NCBI GenBank assembly: GCA_913060975.1
Contig: CAJXVC010000009.1
Span: 1 to 64,000, forward strand
Origin: an uncultured Gammaproteobacteria bacterium
GTDB taxonomy: Bacteria; Pseudomonadota; Gammaproteobacteria; Pseudomonadales; Pseudohongiellaceae
Length of the DNA stretch: 64,000 nt
Direction of reading: 5' to 3'
Part shown: positions 28,310-37,379 of the stretch, in pieces
Numbering within the stretch: the stretch's first letter is position 1
How the letters are laid out: each line of letters opens with the position of its first letter
Notes under the pieces: model-generated
What the model saw: only the letters and a program-made list of their open reading frames with translations
Databases searched by the model: none
What the model was told of the DNA's origin: nothing
Position numbers and translations under genes: made by a program

Positions 28310-29047
28310 CTAGAATTTAGCGTTGAGTACATCTGTAACGCGAGCGACAAAATTATCGCCACTATCGATCTCGCCATGGCAGGGTATTAATACATGCCGT
28401 TGGTCGCCGGCCAGTTTGGCAATCGCCCACTCCCGAAATGCCTGTTTATCTTTTAAACCGCGACGAAAGCGGGCATGAAAGTGCAGGCCCGTATTCAGCC
28501 CATACAATTTCAACAACCAGTCCATCAGCCGATTGCCGCTGAGTTTTTCCAGATTCATGAGTGAATCGCAAACTGCCCAGTAGCGAGTGTTAGCATCACT
28601 GCCAGAAGAGTCGCCATCGATTTGCAGCCAACACTCGCCAAAAAAATTATCTGGAAGTTCGAGTATCTGTACCCAGCCCGGTAAACCCTGTTGGCACTCG
28701 GCAACAGGCACGAAATCGTTTAGCTGCAATTTCTTGCCAAGATGGCTGGCGGCCCGCTGCGATGCTGTCATTTTGGCTTGCGGGAAAGCGTCTAGCCAGG
28801 GTGCCAGCCCCATACTGTGGCCGATTGACGGGGCTACCAGTATGAGCTCATCACTGCCTATTAAGGTCTGAGCTGCGGGCAGCAGGGAGGGCCCGGGACT
28901 GTAGACCAACCAGTTATTGGCACCAGTCTTTACCAACAAGCAGTAGGGCTCGCCAAAATCCGCTTTGTATTGCGCACGGAGCAGTCGTCCTGAGCTATCG
29001 ACCTGTTGCCAGTTCACTCTCTCTGAACCGGATACCGCTACCGTCAC
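28310..29047 (-). CDS. degenerate metallo-beta-lactamase-fold protein (DUF4336-like)
   Basis: A 245-residue cytoplasmic protein. By eye it follows the metallo-beta-lactamase-like DUF4336 layout: GANNWLVYSPG, then DELILVAPSIGHSMGLAPWLDAFP in place of the HxHxDH loop, and a final HVLIPCHGE strand. The canonical zinc motif is missing, so hydrolase activity is doubtful. It overlaps the upstream propeller gene by 4 bases (ATGA), which indicates translational coupling. The family assignment is tentative. Confidence 0.55.
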   Translation of the reverse strand: MTVAVSGSERVNWQQVDSSGRLLRAQYKADFGEPYCLLVKTGANNWLVYSPGPSLLPAAQTLIGSDELILVAPSIGHSMGLAPWLDAFPQAKMTASQRAASHLGKKLQLNDFVPVAECQQGLPGWVQILELPDNFFGECWLQIDGDSSGSDANTRYWAVCDSLMNLEKLSGNRLMDWLLKLYGLNTGLHFHARFRRGLKDKQAFREWAIAKLAGDQRHVLIPCHGEIDSGDNFVARVTDVLNAKF

Positions 29048-29991
29048 TCGGCAACGTTCAGCTTGCTGGTCCAGAAGATATCAATATTGCCCAGACTGTT
29101 GTCCTGTCTGGTGGAGAACCAGGTAAAGGTATCACCACCGGGCGGCAGGGCCGGACACATATCGGCGCCAGCAGTGTTGATCAGTGGCCCCAGATTTCTG
29201 GCTGGGCCCCACTGATTCTCGCCAGTTTGCATCGCACCCCAGATATCAGTAGCGCCGTAGCCACCTGGCCGGCTGGATGTGAAGTAAACCATGCCGTCGC
29301 TGTCCTGACTGAAATGAAACTCTTCAGCGGCGGTGTTGATATTTGGGCCTTGATTCACGGGCTCCATCCAGTTGCCCTGGTCGTCCTGGTTTGAACAATA
29401 GATATCAGAACCTCCGTACCCGCCGGCGCGGCGTGAGGCGAAGCAGAGCGTCTGGCCATCGTTCAGGATAGCAGGGCAGTGTTCGTCCCCTTCGTTAGTA
29501 CTGACTGGAAAACCAACAACTTCGGGTGCGCTCCATACCCCATTGACCTTGTGAGTGACAAACAAGTCGTTGTTGTTGCGCGGAGTCGTCGTCGCCAGAC
29601 GGTCAGATTTGAAATAGATGGTGTTGCCGTCTGCGGTAATCCAGGGCTCGCGATCATCACCCAGACGCAGCGGGTCATCATCAGTGGCCGGTGGCGCGTT
29701 AACCGGCAGACCCATGTTGACCGGTGTATTCCAGTTGCCGGTAGATTCATTGAATGTGGCGATATACAGGTCTTTCGGGTCGCCTTCGGCCACAGCCATA
29801 TCGGCTCTGGCACTGCAGTACACCATGGTGCCGTCGGCGGCGAAGGAAAGCTCGCCTTCGGCCCACATCGTGTTTATGGGAGCGCCGAAATTATGGACTG
29901 CTTTTTCAACCCAGTTAGGTGAGGACTGGCCCACCGCAGCTATTGGCAACAGCAGGGCAATGAAAGTTGTGCAACGAACAAGCTTGATCAT
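29044..29991 (-). CDS. exported PD40 (WD40-like) propeller protein
   Basis: A 315-residue protein with a Sec signal (to AVGQS) and repeats such as FASRRAGGYGGSDIY, FTSSRPGGYGATDIW and FKSDRLATTTPRNNNDLF. These are PD40 motifs like those in OmpA-family and TolB-like proteins. Four cysteines are present, which would suit the oxidising periplasm. It is the first gene of a two-gene unit with the DUF4336-like gene. Confidence 0.8.
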   Translation of the reverse strand: MIKLVRCTTFIALLLPIAAVGQSSPNWVEKAVHNFGAPINTMWAEGELSFAADGTMVYCSARADMAVAEGDPKDLYIATFNESTGNWNTPVNMGLPVNAPPATDDDPLRLGDDREPWITADGNTIYFKSDRLATTTPRNNNDLFVTHKVNGVWSAPEVVGFPVSTNEGDEHCPAILNDGQTLCFASRRAGGYGGSDIYCSNQDDQGNWMEPVNQGPNINTAAEEFHFSQDSDGMVYFTSSRPGGYGATDIWGAMQTGENQWGPARNLGPLINTAGADMCPALPPGGDTFTWFSTRQDNSLGNIDIFWTSKLNVAE

Positions 29992-30022
29992 GATATTTGG
30001 CTCCTGGCAGTAAGTCGACGCG

Positions 30023-30568
30023 TCAGCTTCGTGATTCTACGTGAAAAGTCCACCAATGATCAGGCCGTTCGGCATCCAGATCGGGAATTGGATTAAAAGG
30101 ACCGCCACCATGTACCTGCAGTTTGCTGACCCGCGCCTGCCAGGCGCGGTCCATAGTCCCGGGGTCCTGCACACGATTGAGTATCACCGGATAGGTATTC
30201 CCGTTCATGCGCATGACGGCACGTTCATTCGCATCTACTTTGCCGGCCCAATATTTCCGCGTACAGACAGAACAACTCAGGAACAATTCGCCGCGCGGTG
30301 TTGCCATACAATTGAGATTGATTGAATGGGGGCGAATACCGTCGTAAATTTGTAGTTGGCACAACGACACGTCGTTGGCAAAAGACCAGTCATCAACAGG
30401 CGTCTCGACGCGATCACCAAACAGGAAGCCGCCCGGGGTGCGGTCACAGGGACACACAGATGAGTAGATCAGAAAGCCGGCCACGGCGACAGCAGCCAGT
30501 CCCAGCAGACCTCCGCCAATCAACAGTTTCAGGTTCCATTGTTTATTGCTTTCAGTAGCTTCTGTCAT
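30023..30568 (-). CDS. membrane-anchored protein with possible FMN-binding split-barrel fold
   Basis: A 181-residue protein with an N-terminal membrane helix (residues 13-35) and a periplasmic domain. The order of strands (RPHSINLNCMATPRGELFLSCS, then YPVILNRV) recalls pyridoxamine-oxidase-like split barrels, but I cannot confirm this. Several cysteines (CPC just after the helix, CMA, CSVC) are notable. It lies 31 bases upstream of the PD40 gene on the same strand, so these genes may form one transcript. Confidence 0.55.
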   Translation of the reverse strand: MTEATESNKQWNLKLLIGGGLLGLAAVAVAGFLIYSSVCPCDRTPGGFLFGDRVETPVDDWSFANDVSLCQLQIYDGIRPHSINLNCMATPRGELFLSCSVCTRKYWAGKVDANERAVMRMNGNTYPVILNRVQDPGTMDRAWQARVSKLQVHGGGPFNPIPDLDAERPDHWWTFHVESRS

Positions 30569-30793
30569 GGTTGGCCTCGTTCTTATAGTTATTTTGGAGT
30601 AAGGCAGCGTTTACCTGATTGCAGTCTAATTCAACAGTGCTGAATTAGCATGGGGCGGCAGACCCGTTCAGCGTGTGAGTGTGACAATATGTCGCGTGTC
30701 TTGATGCTGATTTTGCCGCACAGAACCGCGAATTTTCAGTACACTGAGGCTGTGACTTGCTGCAGATTGCAGCCCAAAACGGAGGTAGAGAAG

Positions 30794-30883
30794 ATGATCC
30801 ACGTTCGCAATATGGTCTGGTTGATGTTGACTCCGATAGCCACCGCTCTTGCTTGTTGGGCAATTCTGGAAATAGTGCTCTAG
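30794..30883 (+). CDS. very small hydrophobic protein, 29 residues
   Basis: A 29-residue product that is almost entirely one membrane helix after MIHVRN. The ATG has GGAGG exactly 8 bases upstream, a better ribosome site than many large genes here. The same frame is open upstream to 30650, but the composition there looks random. No family is recognised. It ends 25 bases before the end of the convergent lipoprotein gene. Confidence 0.42.
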   Translation: MIHVRNMVWLMLTPIATALACWAILEIVL

Positions 30884-30908
30884 GCAAAGCTGGCAGATTA
30901 ACTCTGGG

Positions 30909-32090
30909 TCAGCGAGCGTCGTTTTCCAATGCGAATAGCTGACGCAACACGCGGCGCCATTGCAGGTACTGTTCCTCCATGGTGCCGCTCAAACCGTGTA
31001 CCTGTTGGTTCAGTTCCAGAATAGCCGGTGCTGCCTCGCGATTGAAACCACTGGCTAATTCGCGATATTCCAGCTCATAGATTTTGCTCCAGCGATAACG
31101 ATCGTAGCGTTGCGTCAAGGTCAGATATCCCGAGCTGGAGCTATAGCGTTCCTGCGTCACTGCGCGTTGTTCTGCTGCCCGCTCTTCGAGTATCTGGTCG
31201 AAGGAGTAGCGCCGCCAGAGCAAGTAGGAATCGCGCATATCCCCGTAGAGCGCCTCATAGTATTCATCAACAGTATCAATAAACAGGTAATGCCGTTCGC
31301 GCATTTCGTGCACGCGTCGCATCATAGGGTCATTGACCGGGGGTAGGGATACTATCGTAACCTGGCCATCCGCAGTTCGTTGAATATTGTCGCCAAAGGA
31401 TTCCTCGGAAAGATCGGCGGCGTACAGCATTTGCGATATCTGGCTAATCTGGCGCACTTGATTTTCGCTGAGTTCATTACGCGCCAAAAGCAAGTCATTG
31501 GCAATCTGCTCATAAAGATCGGTAAAAGGCTCACTGACAGCACTCAGATTGCGGCGGTTACGATTGCGAAAATCAGTGGACTCCGGGAAGTCAGTGGCCA
31601 AGGTACGGTCGGTGTAGGTCTTGTTCAGCCATTGTCGTCCGGAGCTATCAGTTGCTGTCACTGCCAATTGAAGTTGTGTGCCATCAGACTGCAGAATGCG
31701 GCCATCGATCAACAGATCAACCGATGGATCAGCTTGTGGGAGTACACGCACAGCACCCCACTGATTGCTGTCGACCAGTGTGTTTCGCAAGGAAAATGGG
31801 AGCAGATGTCTTTCATTATCCCGGACTTCAGCGAACACGTTCTCGCCAATCTGATTGCGTACGCTTGCTTGCTGCTCAGTGCCGAAAATCAATACGCCGA
31901 TATCCAATAACTTCCAATCTTCCGGAGTCTCATCGCTACTGTTAAGTGCTACTTCGCCGACTGACGGTATTTCTACTTCGACATCGTAATTGACTGGCGC
32001 AGCGCAATTGGTGAGTGCCAGCAGAGTGGCTGGCAAGATAAAATGACAAAGATGACAAAGCCAAAGGCGCTGTGTCTTGAGGACGGTCAT
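30909..32090 (-). CDS. hypothetical lipoprotein, 393 residues
   Basis: The signal ends in a lipobox (LTNC, about residues 25-28). The first part resembles a lipoprotein-type domain that reports values from several inputs (GVLIFGT, VRVLPQADPSVDLLIDGRILQSDGTQLQLAVTATDSSGRQWLNKTY). The second part is helical with many Arg, Glu and Tyr residues. I do not recognise the family. ATG 32090 overlaps the stop of the upstream gene (ATGA), so the pair is translationally coupled. It probably sits at the outer membrane facing the periplasm. Confidence 0.65.
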   Translation of the reverse strand: MTVLKTQRLWLCHLCHFILPATLLALTNCAAPVNYDVEVEIPSVGEVALNSSDETPEDWKLLDIGVLIFGTEQQASVRNQIGENVFAEVRDNERHLLPFSLRNTLVDSNQWGAVRVLPQADPSVDLLIDGRILQSDGTQLQLAVTATDSSGRQWLNKTYTDRTLATDFPESTDFRNRNRRNLSAVSEPFTDLYEQIANDLLLARNELSENQVRQISQISQMLYAADLSEESFGDNIQRTADGQVTIVSLPPVNDPMMRRVHEMRERHYLFIDTVDEYYEALYGDMRDSYLLWRRYSFDQILEERAAEQRAVTQERYSSSSGYLTLTQRYDRYRWSKIYELEYRELASGFNREAAPAILELNQQVHGLSGTMEEQYLQWRRVLRQLFALENDAR

Positions 32091-32866
32091 GGCAGCTCTG
32101 TTCCCCGCGAGCAAACACGGCCACGGCTCAAGGTGAGCACGCAGTTGAATTCTTCTTCCGGGGCTTCGTAGTGATTAAATGCCTGAATCAGATTAAAGGG
32201 CGCCGAGCCGTTGCTACTGACGCTGGTCACCATACGCAGCTGAGTGTGATCGGCCGCAACACTAAATCGATGGGTGATCTGAAGGTTGTCAGGCAAGGTA
32301 ATGCGAAATACCAGTTGCTGCTGATCCCAGCCGCAAACCTCTGAACCATGGGGACTGCTAAAAGTCGCGATGGGTCCACTATCTATGCTGCAGATCAATG
32401 GTGCTTCACCGCGTCGTTCAATGCGGATCTCTTCGCGATTCTGAGTAATCGTCATGATGGTTTGGCGGCTGATGTATTCAGCCAGACGGGCGAGATCAAA
32501 GATGCTCTCCCCTGAGCGACCGGAATTGACATTGATATTACCCAGTGAGACTGCTGGCCCGCCACCGCCGTTCAGGCCGGCTTGCTGCCGGGTAGCCTGT
32601 TCCTGCCGGATGCGCAGCATACGATTGAGTTCGTCTTCCCATTTATCGCTGCGCCCGAAATCTTTTTCCCATGATCCGGAAAAATCCAGACGCATCGGGC
32701 GCTGCAAATCCAGCGTAGGCAGGTCATCCTGCGCAAATACGGGACTGGCCAGCCCCAACAAGAGCCACATCAGCAGCAAGTGCAGTGCTCGTGAGCGGGT
32801 CGTATATCGCTTATTGTCTGACTGATCAGCGGTCATGGTTTGCGGTAACAGGGTGACTGGCAGCAT
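32087..32866 (-). CDS. exported hypothetical protein coupled to the lipoprotein
   Basis: A 259-residue protein with a signal peptide (RALHLLLMWLLLGLASPVFAQ). The mature part begins with DFSGSWEKDFGRSDKWEDELNRM and has a glycine-rich linker (LNGGGGPAVSLGN). A strand-rich C-terminal part with paired cysteines looks lipocalin-like, as in proteins opening with SGxW. Starts at 32866 or 32836 are both possible, and neither has a clear ribosome site. It is the first gene of a two-gene unit with the lipoprotein that follows. Confidence 0.6.
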   Translation of the reverse strand: MLPVTLLPQTMTADQSDNKRYTTRSRALHLLLMWLLLGLASPVFAQDDLPTLDLQRPMRLDFSGSWEKDFGRSDKWEDELNRMLRIRQEQATRQQAGLNGGGGPAVSLGNINVNSGRSGESIFDLARLAEYISRQTIMTITQNREEIRIERRGEAPLICSIDSGPIATFSSPHGSEVCGWDQQQLVFRITLPDNLQITHRFSVAADHTQLRMVTSVSSNGSAPFNLIQAFNHYEAPEEEFNCVLTLSRGRVCSRGTELP

Positions 32867-33043
32867 GAGTATTCACATTATTGTACGGCTTGACCGGGAT
32901 TATCCGTTGCCAGACATGATGATTTAACCAATTTTCGCGTTCACTTCGTTGAAAAAGCCGACTCCCCGCAGGAGCGCGAATGGACTTTGGCCGACAGGCC
33001 TCTTATGCTCTTTGCATCTGACTCTCGCAGAAGGAGGCATACC

Positions 33044-33919
33044 ATGTCCAGCTTCATCAAACTCGCTCGCCTGTTAACTCCCCTGGCCGTTCTGACTGGC
33101 GTATTTTGGGCGCCATCCGCTTTGCCGCAGAATGACTACAGTAATGTTGAAATTGTCGCGCATCCAGTGGCCGGTAATGTCTATTATCTGGAGGGTGCGG
33201 GCGGCAACATTGGCGTCACGATTGGTGAAGATGGCATTGTCATGATTGACGATCAATTCGCACCGCTGACTGATCGCATCGTCGCTGCTATTCGGGAATT
33301 GAGCGATCAGGAGATTCGCTTCCTCATCAATACTCACGTGCACGGTGACCATACTGGTGGTAACGAAAATATGGGGCGCATGGGTGTGTTGATTCTGGCG
33401 CGGGACGAGGTGCGCGTAAGACTGGAATCGCAAACTTCAGGGCTGGCGCTACCGGTACTGACTTACAGTGATGCCATCACGATTCATTTGAATGGTGAAG
33501 AAGTGTATGCCTTCCCTGTGCCTCCGGGTCACACTGACGGCGACACCTTTATCCACTTTCGCGATTCAGACGTTATCCATACCGGTGACGTATTTCGTAC
33601 AACGGCCTTTCCGGTAATCGATACCAATAATGGCGGCACGCTGGATGGCACTCTCCAGGCGCTGGGCATTTTAATTGGCACAGCAGGTCCTGACACTGCC
33701 ATTCTCCCGGGTCATGGGGAAGTATCCACGCGTCTGGATGTAATGGCTTTTCGCGACATGGTGCTTGATGTCAAAGAGCGAGTAGAGCCAATGGTTGCCG
33801 ACGGACTGTCATACGACGAAGTGGCCGCTGCCAATCCTGCGGCGCCGTACAATGCTCGTTATGGTGATCCCGATCGTTTCTTGCGAGCTGTTTATACCGA
33901 GTTGGGTGGTGCGCTTTAA
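33044..33919 (+). CDS. secreted metallo-beta-lactamase-fold hydrolase
   Basis: A 291-residue protein with a Sec signal peptide and the full dizinc motif set: HVHGDH (H98, H100, D102, H103), HTDGD further on, HTGDVF with the bridging Asp, and a final GHGE. The C-terminal part ends with the helical cap common in QuiP/SoxH-like family members. The substrate is unknown. ATG 33044 follows AAGGAGG. The next gene starts 1 base after its stop, so the two form an operon. Confidence 0.85.
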   Translation: MSSFIKLARLLTPLAVLTGVFWAPSALPQNDYSNVEIVAHPVAGNVYYLEGAGGNIGVTIGEDGIVMIDDQFAPLTDRIVAAIRELSDQEIRFLINTHVHGDHTGGNENMGRMGVLILARDEVRVRLESQTSGLALPVLTYSDAITIHLNGEEVYAFPVPPGHTDGDTFIHFRDSDVIHTGDVFRTTAFPVIDTNNGGTLDGTLQALGILIGTAGPDTAILPGHGEVSTRLDVMAFRDMVLDVKERVEPMVADGLSYDEVAAANPAAPYNARYGDPDRFLRAVYTELGGAL

Positions 33920-33920
33920 A

Positions 33921-35186
33921 ATGTTGAAAAATTCGCCACGAGTCACATCCGCTTTATGCTGTTTACTGTTGCCACTAACGGCGTTAGCCGCAGATGCTCC
34001 TGATCCGCAGATGTTGGTAACCCAATTTTGGCAGGCAGGCGACGCAGATGAGCGTAATGCAATAGCCGCGCAGCTCAGTGAGAATGCCGCCAATGTTGCT
34101 ACCCTGTATGACTGGATGAAAGACGGGCCGCAATACAGTGACGATGTGCCAACGGGCATTGTCGAGTCGGTCTATGAAGCGCCAGACGGAACTACCTACC
34201 CTTACGTCTTTGTCATTCCTGAAGACTATGATCCCGAAACGCGGTATCCGGTAGAATTCGCGCTGCATGGCGGTGTAGGTCGGCCCAAGCCCGAGCCAGG
34301 CGATGAGCTATGGCGCGGTGGCTATGACAATCTGGTCCGATCCGATCGCATTACTGTGCTGCCATCGGCGTGGCGAGAAGCTTACTGGTGGCATGACTCG
34401 CAGGCCGATACACTGCCCGCCTTGCTCGATTTATTGAAAGCGAGCTACAACATCAACGAGAACCGCGTTGTTCTCACGGGTGTTTCCGATGGTGGCACAG
34501 GCGCCTATTTTTTCGCCTTCAAGCAGCCGACAGAATGGGCGGCTTTTTTGCCTTATATTGGCCATCCTGGTGTGCTGCGTAGTGAGCAGAGTGGCGGCGG
34601 TTATCGTCTGTATTTTGAGAATCTCATGGGTAAGCCACTGTACATAGTCAATGGTGAGAACGATCGCTTGTACCCAGCGTCTTCTCTGGCCTCATTCATG
34701 CAGATTCTTGAAGAGCAGGAAGTAGAGCATATCTTTCGTGTTATTGAAGGCGGCGGCCATAACACTCAATGGATGCCGCAAGAGCGACCAGCGATAGAGG
34801 AATTTGTCGCAGAGCACCCCCGTGATCCAATGCCAGACAGCTTGCAATGGGTAGCCGATCGAACGGATCGCTATCAGCGTAATCACTGGATCGAAATTGA
34901 TGAACTGGCGGTTGCAGGTCGCCCTGCGTTGCTGCAGGTAACGCGGAATGACAATGTCTTTTCAGTCACGGCGCGCGGAGTGACGGAATTTACATTGCTA
35001 CTGAACCCTGAGGAAGTGGATCTGTCAGAGCCATTGCTGGTCAATGTAAACGGCAGAATCGCGCATACGGGCATGGTGCGTCAGGACAAAGCAGTATTGC
35101 TTGAGCGAGCAGCTCTCGATCTGGACCGTGAACAACTCTTTACAGCGGCGCTCACCATTCAGGTCAATAGCGACCAGGTTGAATGA
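33921..35186 (+). CDS. secreted alpha/beta-hydrolase, feruloyl esterase or PHB-depolymerase-like
   Basis: A 421-residue exported hydrolase (signal to ALAAD). The nucleophile elbow is GVSDGG with S189. The oxyanion region is FALHGGVGRP, a late Asp lies in NGENDRLYP and a His in EGGGHNTQW, giving a complete triad. The C-terminal 100 residues form a separate strand-rich domain. The polyester or feruloyl esterase-like group is inferred from the length and the GENDRLYP context. It is translated directly after the metallo-hydrolase, suggesting linked substrates. Confidence 0.75.
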   Translation: MLKNSPRVTSALCCLLLPLTALAADAPDPQMLVTQFWQAGDADERNAIAAQLSENAANVATLYDWMKDGPQYSDDVPTGIVESVYEAPDGTTYPYVFVIPEDYDPETRYPVEFALHGGVGRPKPEPGDELWRGGYDNLVRSDRITVLPSAWREAYWWHDSQADTLPALLDLLKASYNINENRVVLTGVSDGGTGAYFFAFKQPTEWAAFLPYIGHPGVLRSEQSGGGYRLYFENLMGKPLYIVNGENDRLYPASSLASFMQILEEQEVEHIFRVIEGGGHNTQWMPQERPAIEEFVAEHPRDPMPDSLQWVADRTDRYQRNHWIEIDELAVAGRPALLQVTRNDNVFSVTARGVTEFTLLLNPEEVDLSEPLLVNVNGRIAHTGMVRQDKAVLLERAALDLDREQLFTAALTIQVNSDQVE

Positions 35187-35212
35187 TGCAGGGCGGTATG
35201 TGCCGCCCTGGC

Positions 35213-35698
35213 TTATTGCAATTGTGCCTGGCGCGCTTGTAATTGCCTCAGGATATTGGCCAATTCCGCGATGTTCGGGTTGGCCGCAGCTGCCTCCTGC
35301 ATTTTTTCTGAGAGCTCTCGCAGTTGTGGTGCGTTCTTTGCGCGGATGTTTTCTTCGCTGAGCAGTACGTCAGCACCAAGGAAACTATCGTTGACATTAC
35401 TGGCGCGTGATTTTTGCAAAAAAACCGGCTCACAAATTCGGCGCGGTATGTTCGAGCCAGTTGGAGTCTCTTTCCGGCAACGTACATCAAAATCATCATC
35501 GTCATTGTATTCATTGAAAGCGCTATAAAGCTCTTCTTCCACTTCTTCGATGAACTGTCTGACTTCTGCCAATCTCAGGTCGGCAATGACTATGACTTCA
35601 CCTTCGTCCTCGGCGCTGTCGGACGACTGTTGCTGTGCTAGCAGTGGCATACACAGCAACGCTGTCAGGCTAAGCAGGATTGATTGTTTTAATTTCAT
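35213..35698 (-). CDS. exported hypothetical protein with CxxxTPTGSxxxxxxC motif
   Basis: A 161-residue protein with a Sec signal (to PLLAQ), an acidic stretch (EYNDDDDFD) and then two cysteines framing a basic TPTGS motif (VRCRKETPTGSNIPRRICEP). Small exported proteins with this Cys-TGS-Cys loop recur in many proteobacteria without known function. The C-terminal third is helical and glutamine/alanine-rich. It converges on the esterase gene 27 bases away. Confidence 0.6.
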   Translation of the reverse strand: MKLKQSILLSLTALLCMPLLAQQQSSDSAEDEGEVIVIADLRLAEVRQFIEEVEEELYSAFNEYNDDDDFDVRCRKETPTGSNIPRRICEPVFLQKSRASNVNDSFLGADVLLSEENIRAKNAPQLRELSEKMQEAAAANPNIAELANILRQLQARQAQLQ

Positions 35699-35952
35699 TG
35701 TTCGTCTCTGGGTAGTTGGGCATTGATCCGACGGCTTTCGGGTTTGAGCCGGTCATCCGTAGTCTTTCCTAGTGTACTTTATTCTCCCACAAGCTCCGAG
35801 GGTTGTTGAACGCTAAAATCGGCAAATTGTCGCTAGTGACAGTGTGTAGCACTGTATCCAAAGGTATTGCATTGGAGGCTGATTGTGTAATGATTGAGTG
35901 AATAACAATAATTCACAGGATCCGCTGGATTCTTGCATTGAGGTTGCCCGTC

Positions 35953-37083
35953 ATGCGTTATCCCCTACGAGCTTCGTTGCTCGCCCTTACTGTCGCTACC
36001 ACGTCACTCGGCGCATCGCTGAGTTGGTCGCAAAATGCCCGCGGCCCGATTGGTGAAAGCCCTTACGATGTGATTCCCTTGTGGGCAGACGTCTTTCAGG
36101 AAGACGGCTTCGCATTTGGTGGGAACTCGGGTATCTGGGCTGAATCGGCAGATCGCATCATTATTGCCCAGCGCGGCGAAACTATTCTGCCACACCCGGT
36201 TCCAGATGACTTTCTCGGCTTCGCCGGTGATTTGGGTATCAACGTGTTAACCGATACCAATCGTCGTACATGGCAGAATTGCTTGTACACGGTTAATGGA
36301 GAAGGTGAAGTTATCGAAATCTGGGATCACCTCGACTATCTCTGCGAAGGCTCGGAAGGTCCCGGCCCGCACCGTATTCGTATTAGTCCATACGATCCGG
36401 AGAGCAGAATCTGGCTCGTAAATGAGACTTTTCACCAAATCTATGTAATTGCCAATGACGGCAGTGAAGTGCTGGCAACTTACGGTGAAAAGAATGTTCC
36501 GGGTAATGATGAGACTCATTTTGGTCGTCCGCAGGACGTAGCGTTTTTACCTGATGGCCGGATTCTTGTTGCTGACGGTCTCGATAATCACCGCGTAATC
36601 ATCTACGACGAAGACATGAATTACCTGGGCGAGTTTGGTGGCTTCGGTGATGGCCCCGGCCAATTCAATACCATTCATTCCATTGGTATTGGGCCCGAGG
36701 GTCGCGTACTGGTCACTGACCGTTCCGGTGGCGAAGTGAATCTGTTTCGTACAACCGATGATCCGGCAGTGATCGAGTTTGAGCGCTCGATTGGTGCGCC
36801 GCTGGGTTTGCCACTGGATATCCTTGTCAATGACGATGGTTTCTGGATTACCGACTTGCGGCCGCTGCGCTTTGTGAAATTCGATTTCGAAGGTGAGATT
36901 CAATACACATGGCTGGTTCCCCCGGAACTACCCGACGGTTATCTGGAAGTGCATACCTTCTCTGTCGGCCCTGATGGCAGCCTGTATGGCGGCGACAACC
37001 AGTATGGCCGGACGCAGAAATTCGTTCCCAAGCCCGGTGCTGATCCTGATCTGTTAATCGATCCACCCTGGGTCGCTAACTAA
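35953..37083 (+). CDS. exported six-bladed NHL-type propeller
   Basis: A 376-residue protein with a signal peptide (to LSWSQ) and NHL-like repeats: FGRPQDVAFLPDGRILVADGLDNHRVIIYD, IHSIGIGPEGRVLVTDRSGGEVNLF and further blades. It is a peptidyl-glycine-lyase or TRIM-NHL-like scaffold without visible catalytic residues. ATG 35953 starts the signal; an in-frame TTG lies 15 bases upstream. It is a monocistronic unit, followed by two hairpins. Confidence 0.78.
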   Translation: MRYPLRASLLALTVATTSLGASLSWSQNARGPIGESPYDVIPLWADVFQEDGFAFGGNSGIWAESADRIIIAQRGETILPHPVPDDFLGFAGDLGINVLTDTNRRTWQNCLYTVNGEGEVIEIWDHLDYLCEGSEGPGPHRIRISPYDPESRIWLVNETFHQIYVIANDGSEVLATYGEKNVPGNDETHFGRPQDVAFLPDGRILVADGLDNHRVIIYDEDMNYLGEFGGFGDGPGQFNTIHSIGIGPEGRVLVTDRSGGEVNLFRTTDDPAVIEFERSIGAPLGLPLDILVNDDGFWITDLRPLRFVKFDFEGEIQYTWLVPPELPDGYLEVHTFSVGPDGSLYGGDNQYGRTQKFVPKPGADPDLLIDPPWVAN

Positions 37084-37379
37084 AGTATTTCGATGCCTTT
37101 TTGGCAACGGCAGTCAACCGGATCATTTGAGTTGACTGCTTACTGACTCTAATTCCTGCGCCGATTCAGGCGCAGGAACACTTCAAAATGGCGATTGATT
37201 TACTGGCTATTGAAGAGCCAGTCGTCGCTATTGCTACCACAAAGACAATGTCGAACAACGTCTGGAAAAAGGGTTTTGCCTGGACACATTTGGATTGGAT
37301 GGCGGCGTGTCACAGCGCATTACTACAGACTTGCCCCGCAGCCACTCTGCAACTGGCAGAGTCTGATTCAGCACTCCGG
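37084..37379. other. intergenic stretch with two perfect hairpins
   Basis: Between convergent genes. Two strong stems are seen: 37110-37139 (GCAGTCAAC/GTTGACTGC) and 37153-37178 (TTCCTGCGCC/GGCGCAGGAA, 6-base loop). Neither has a clear T-run. They may end transcription from both sides or protect 3' ends. Short open frames at 37188-37391 do not look like genes. Confidence 0.5.
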
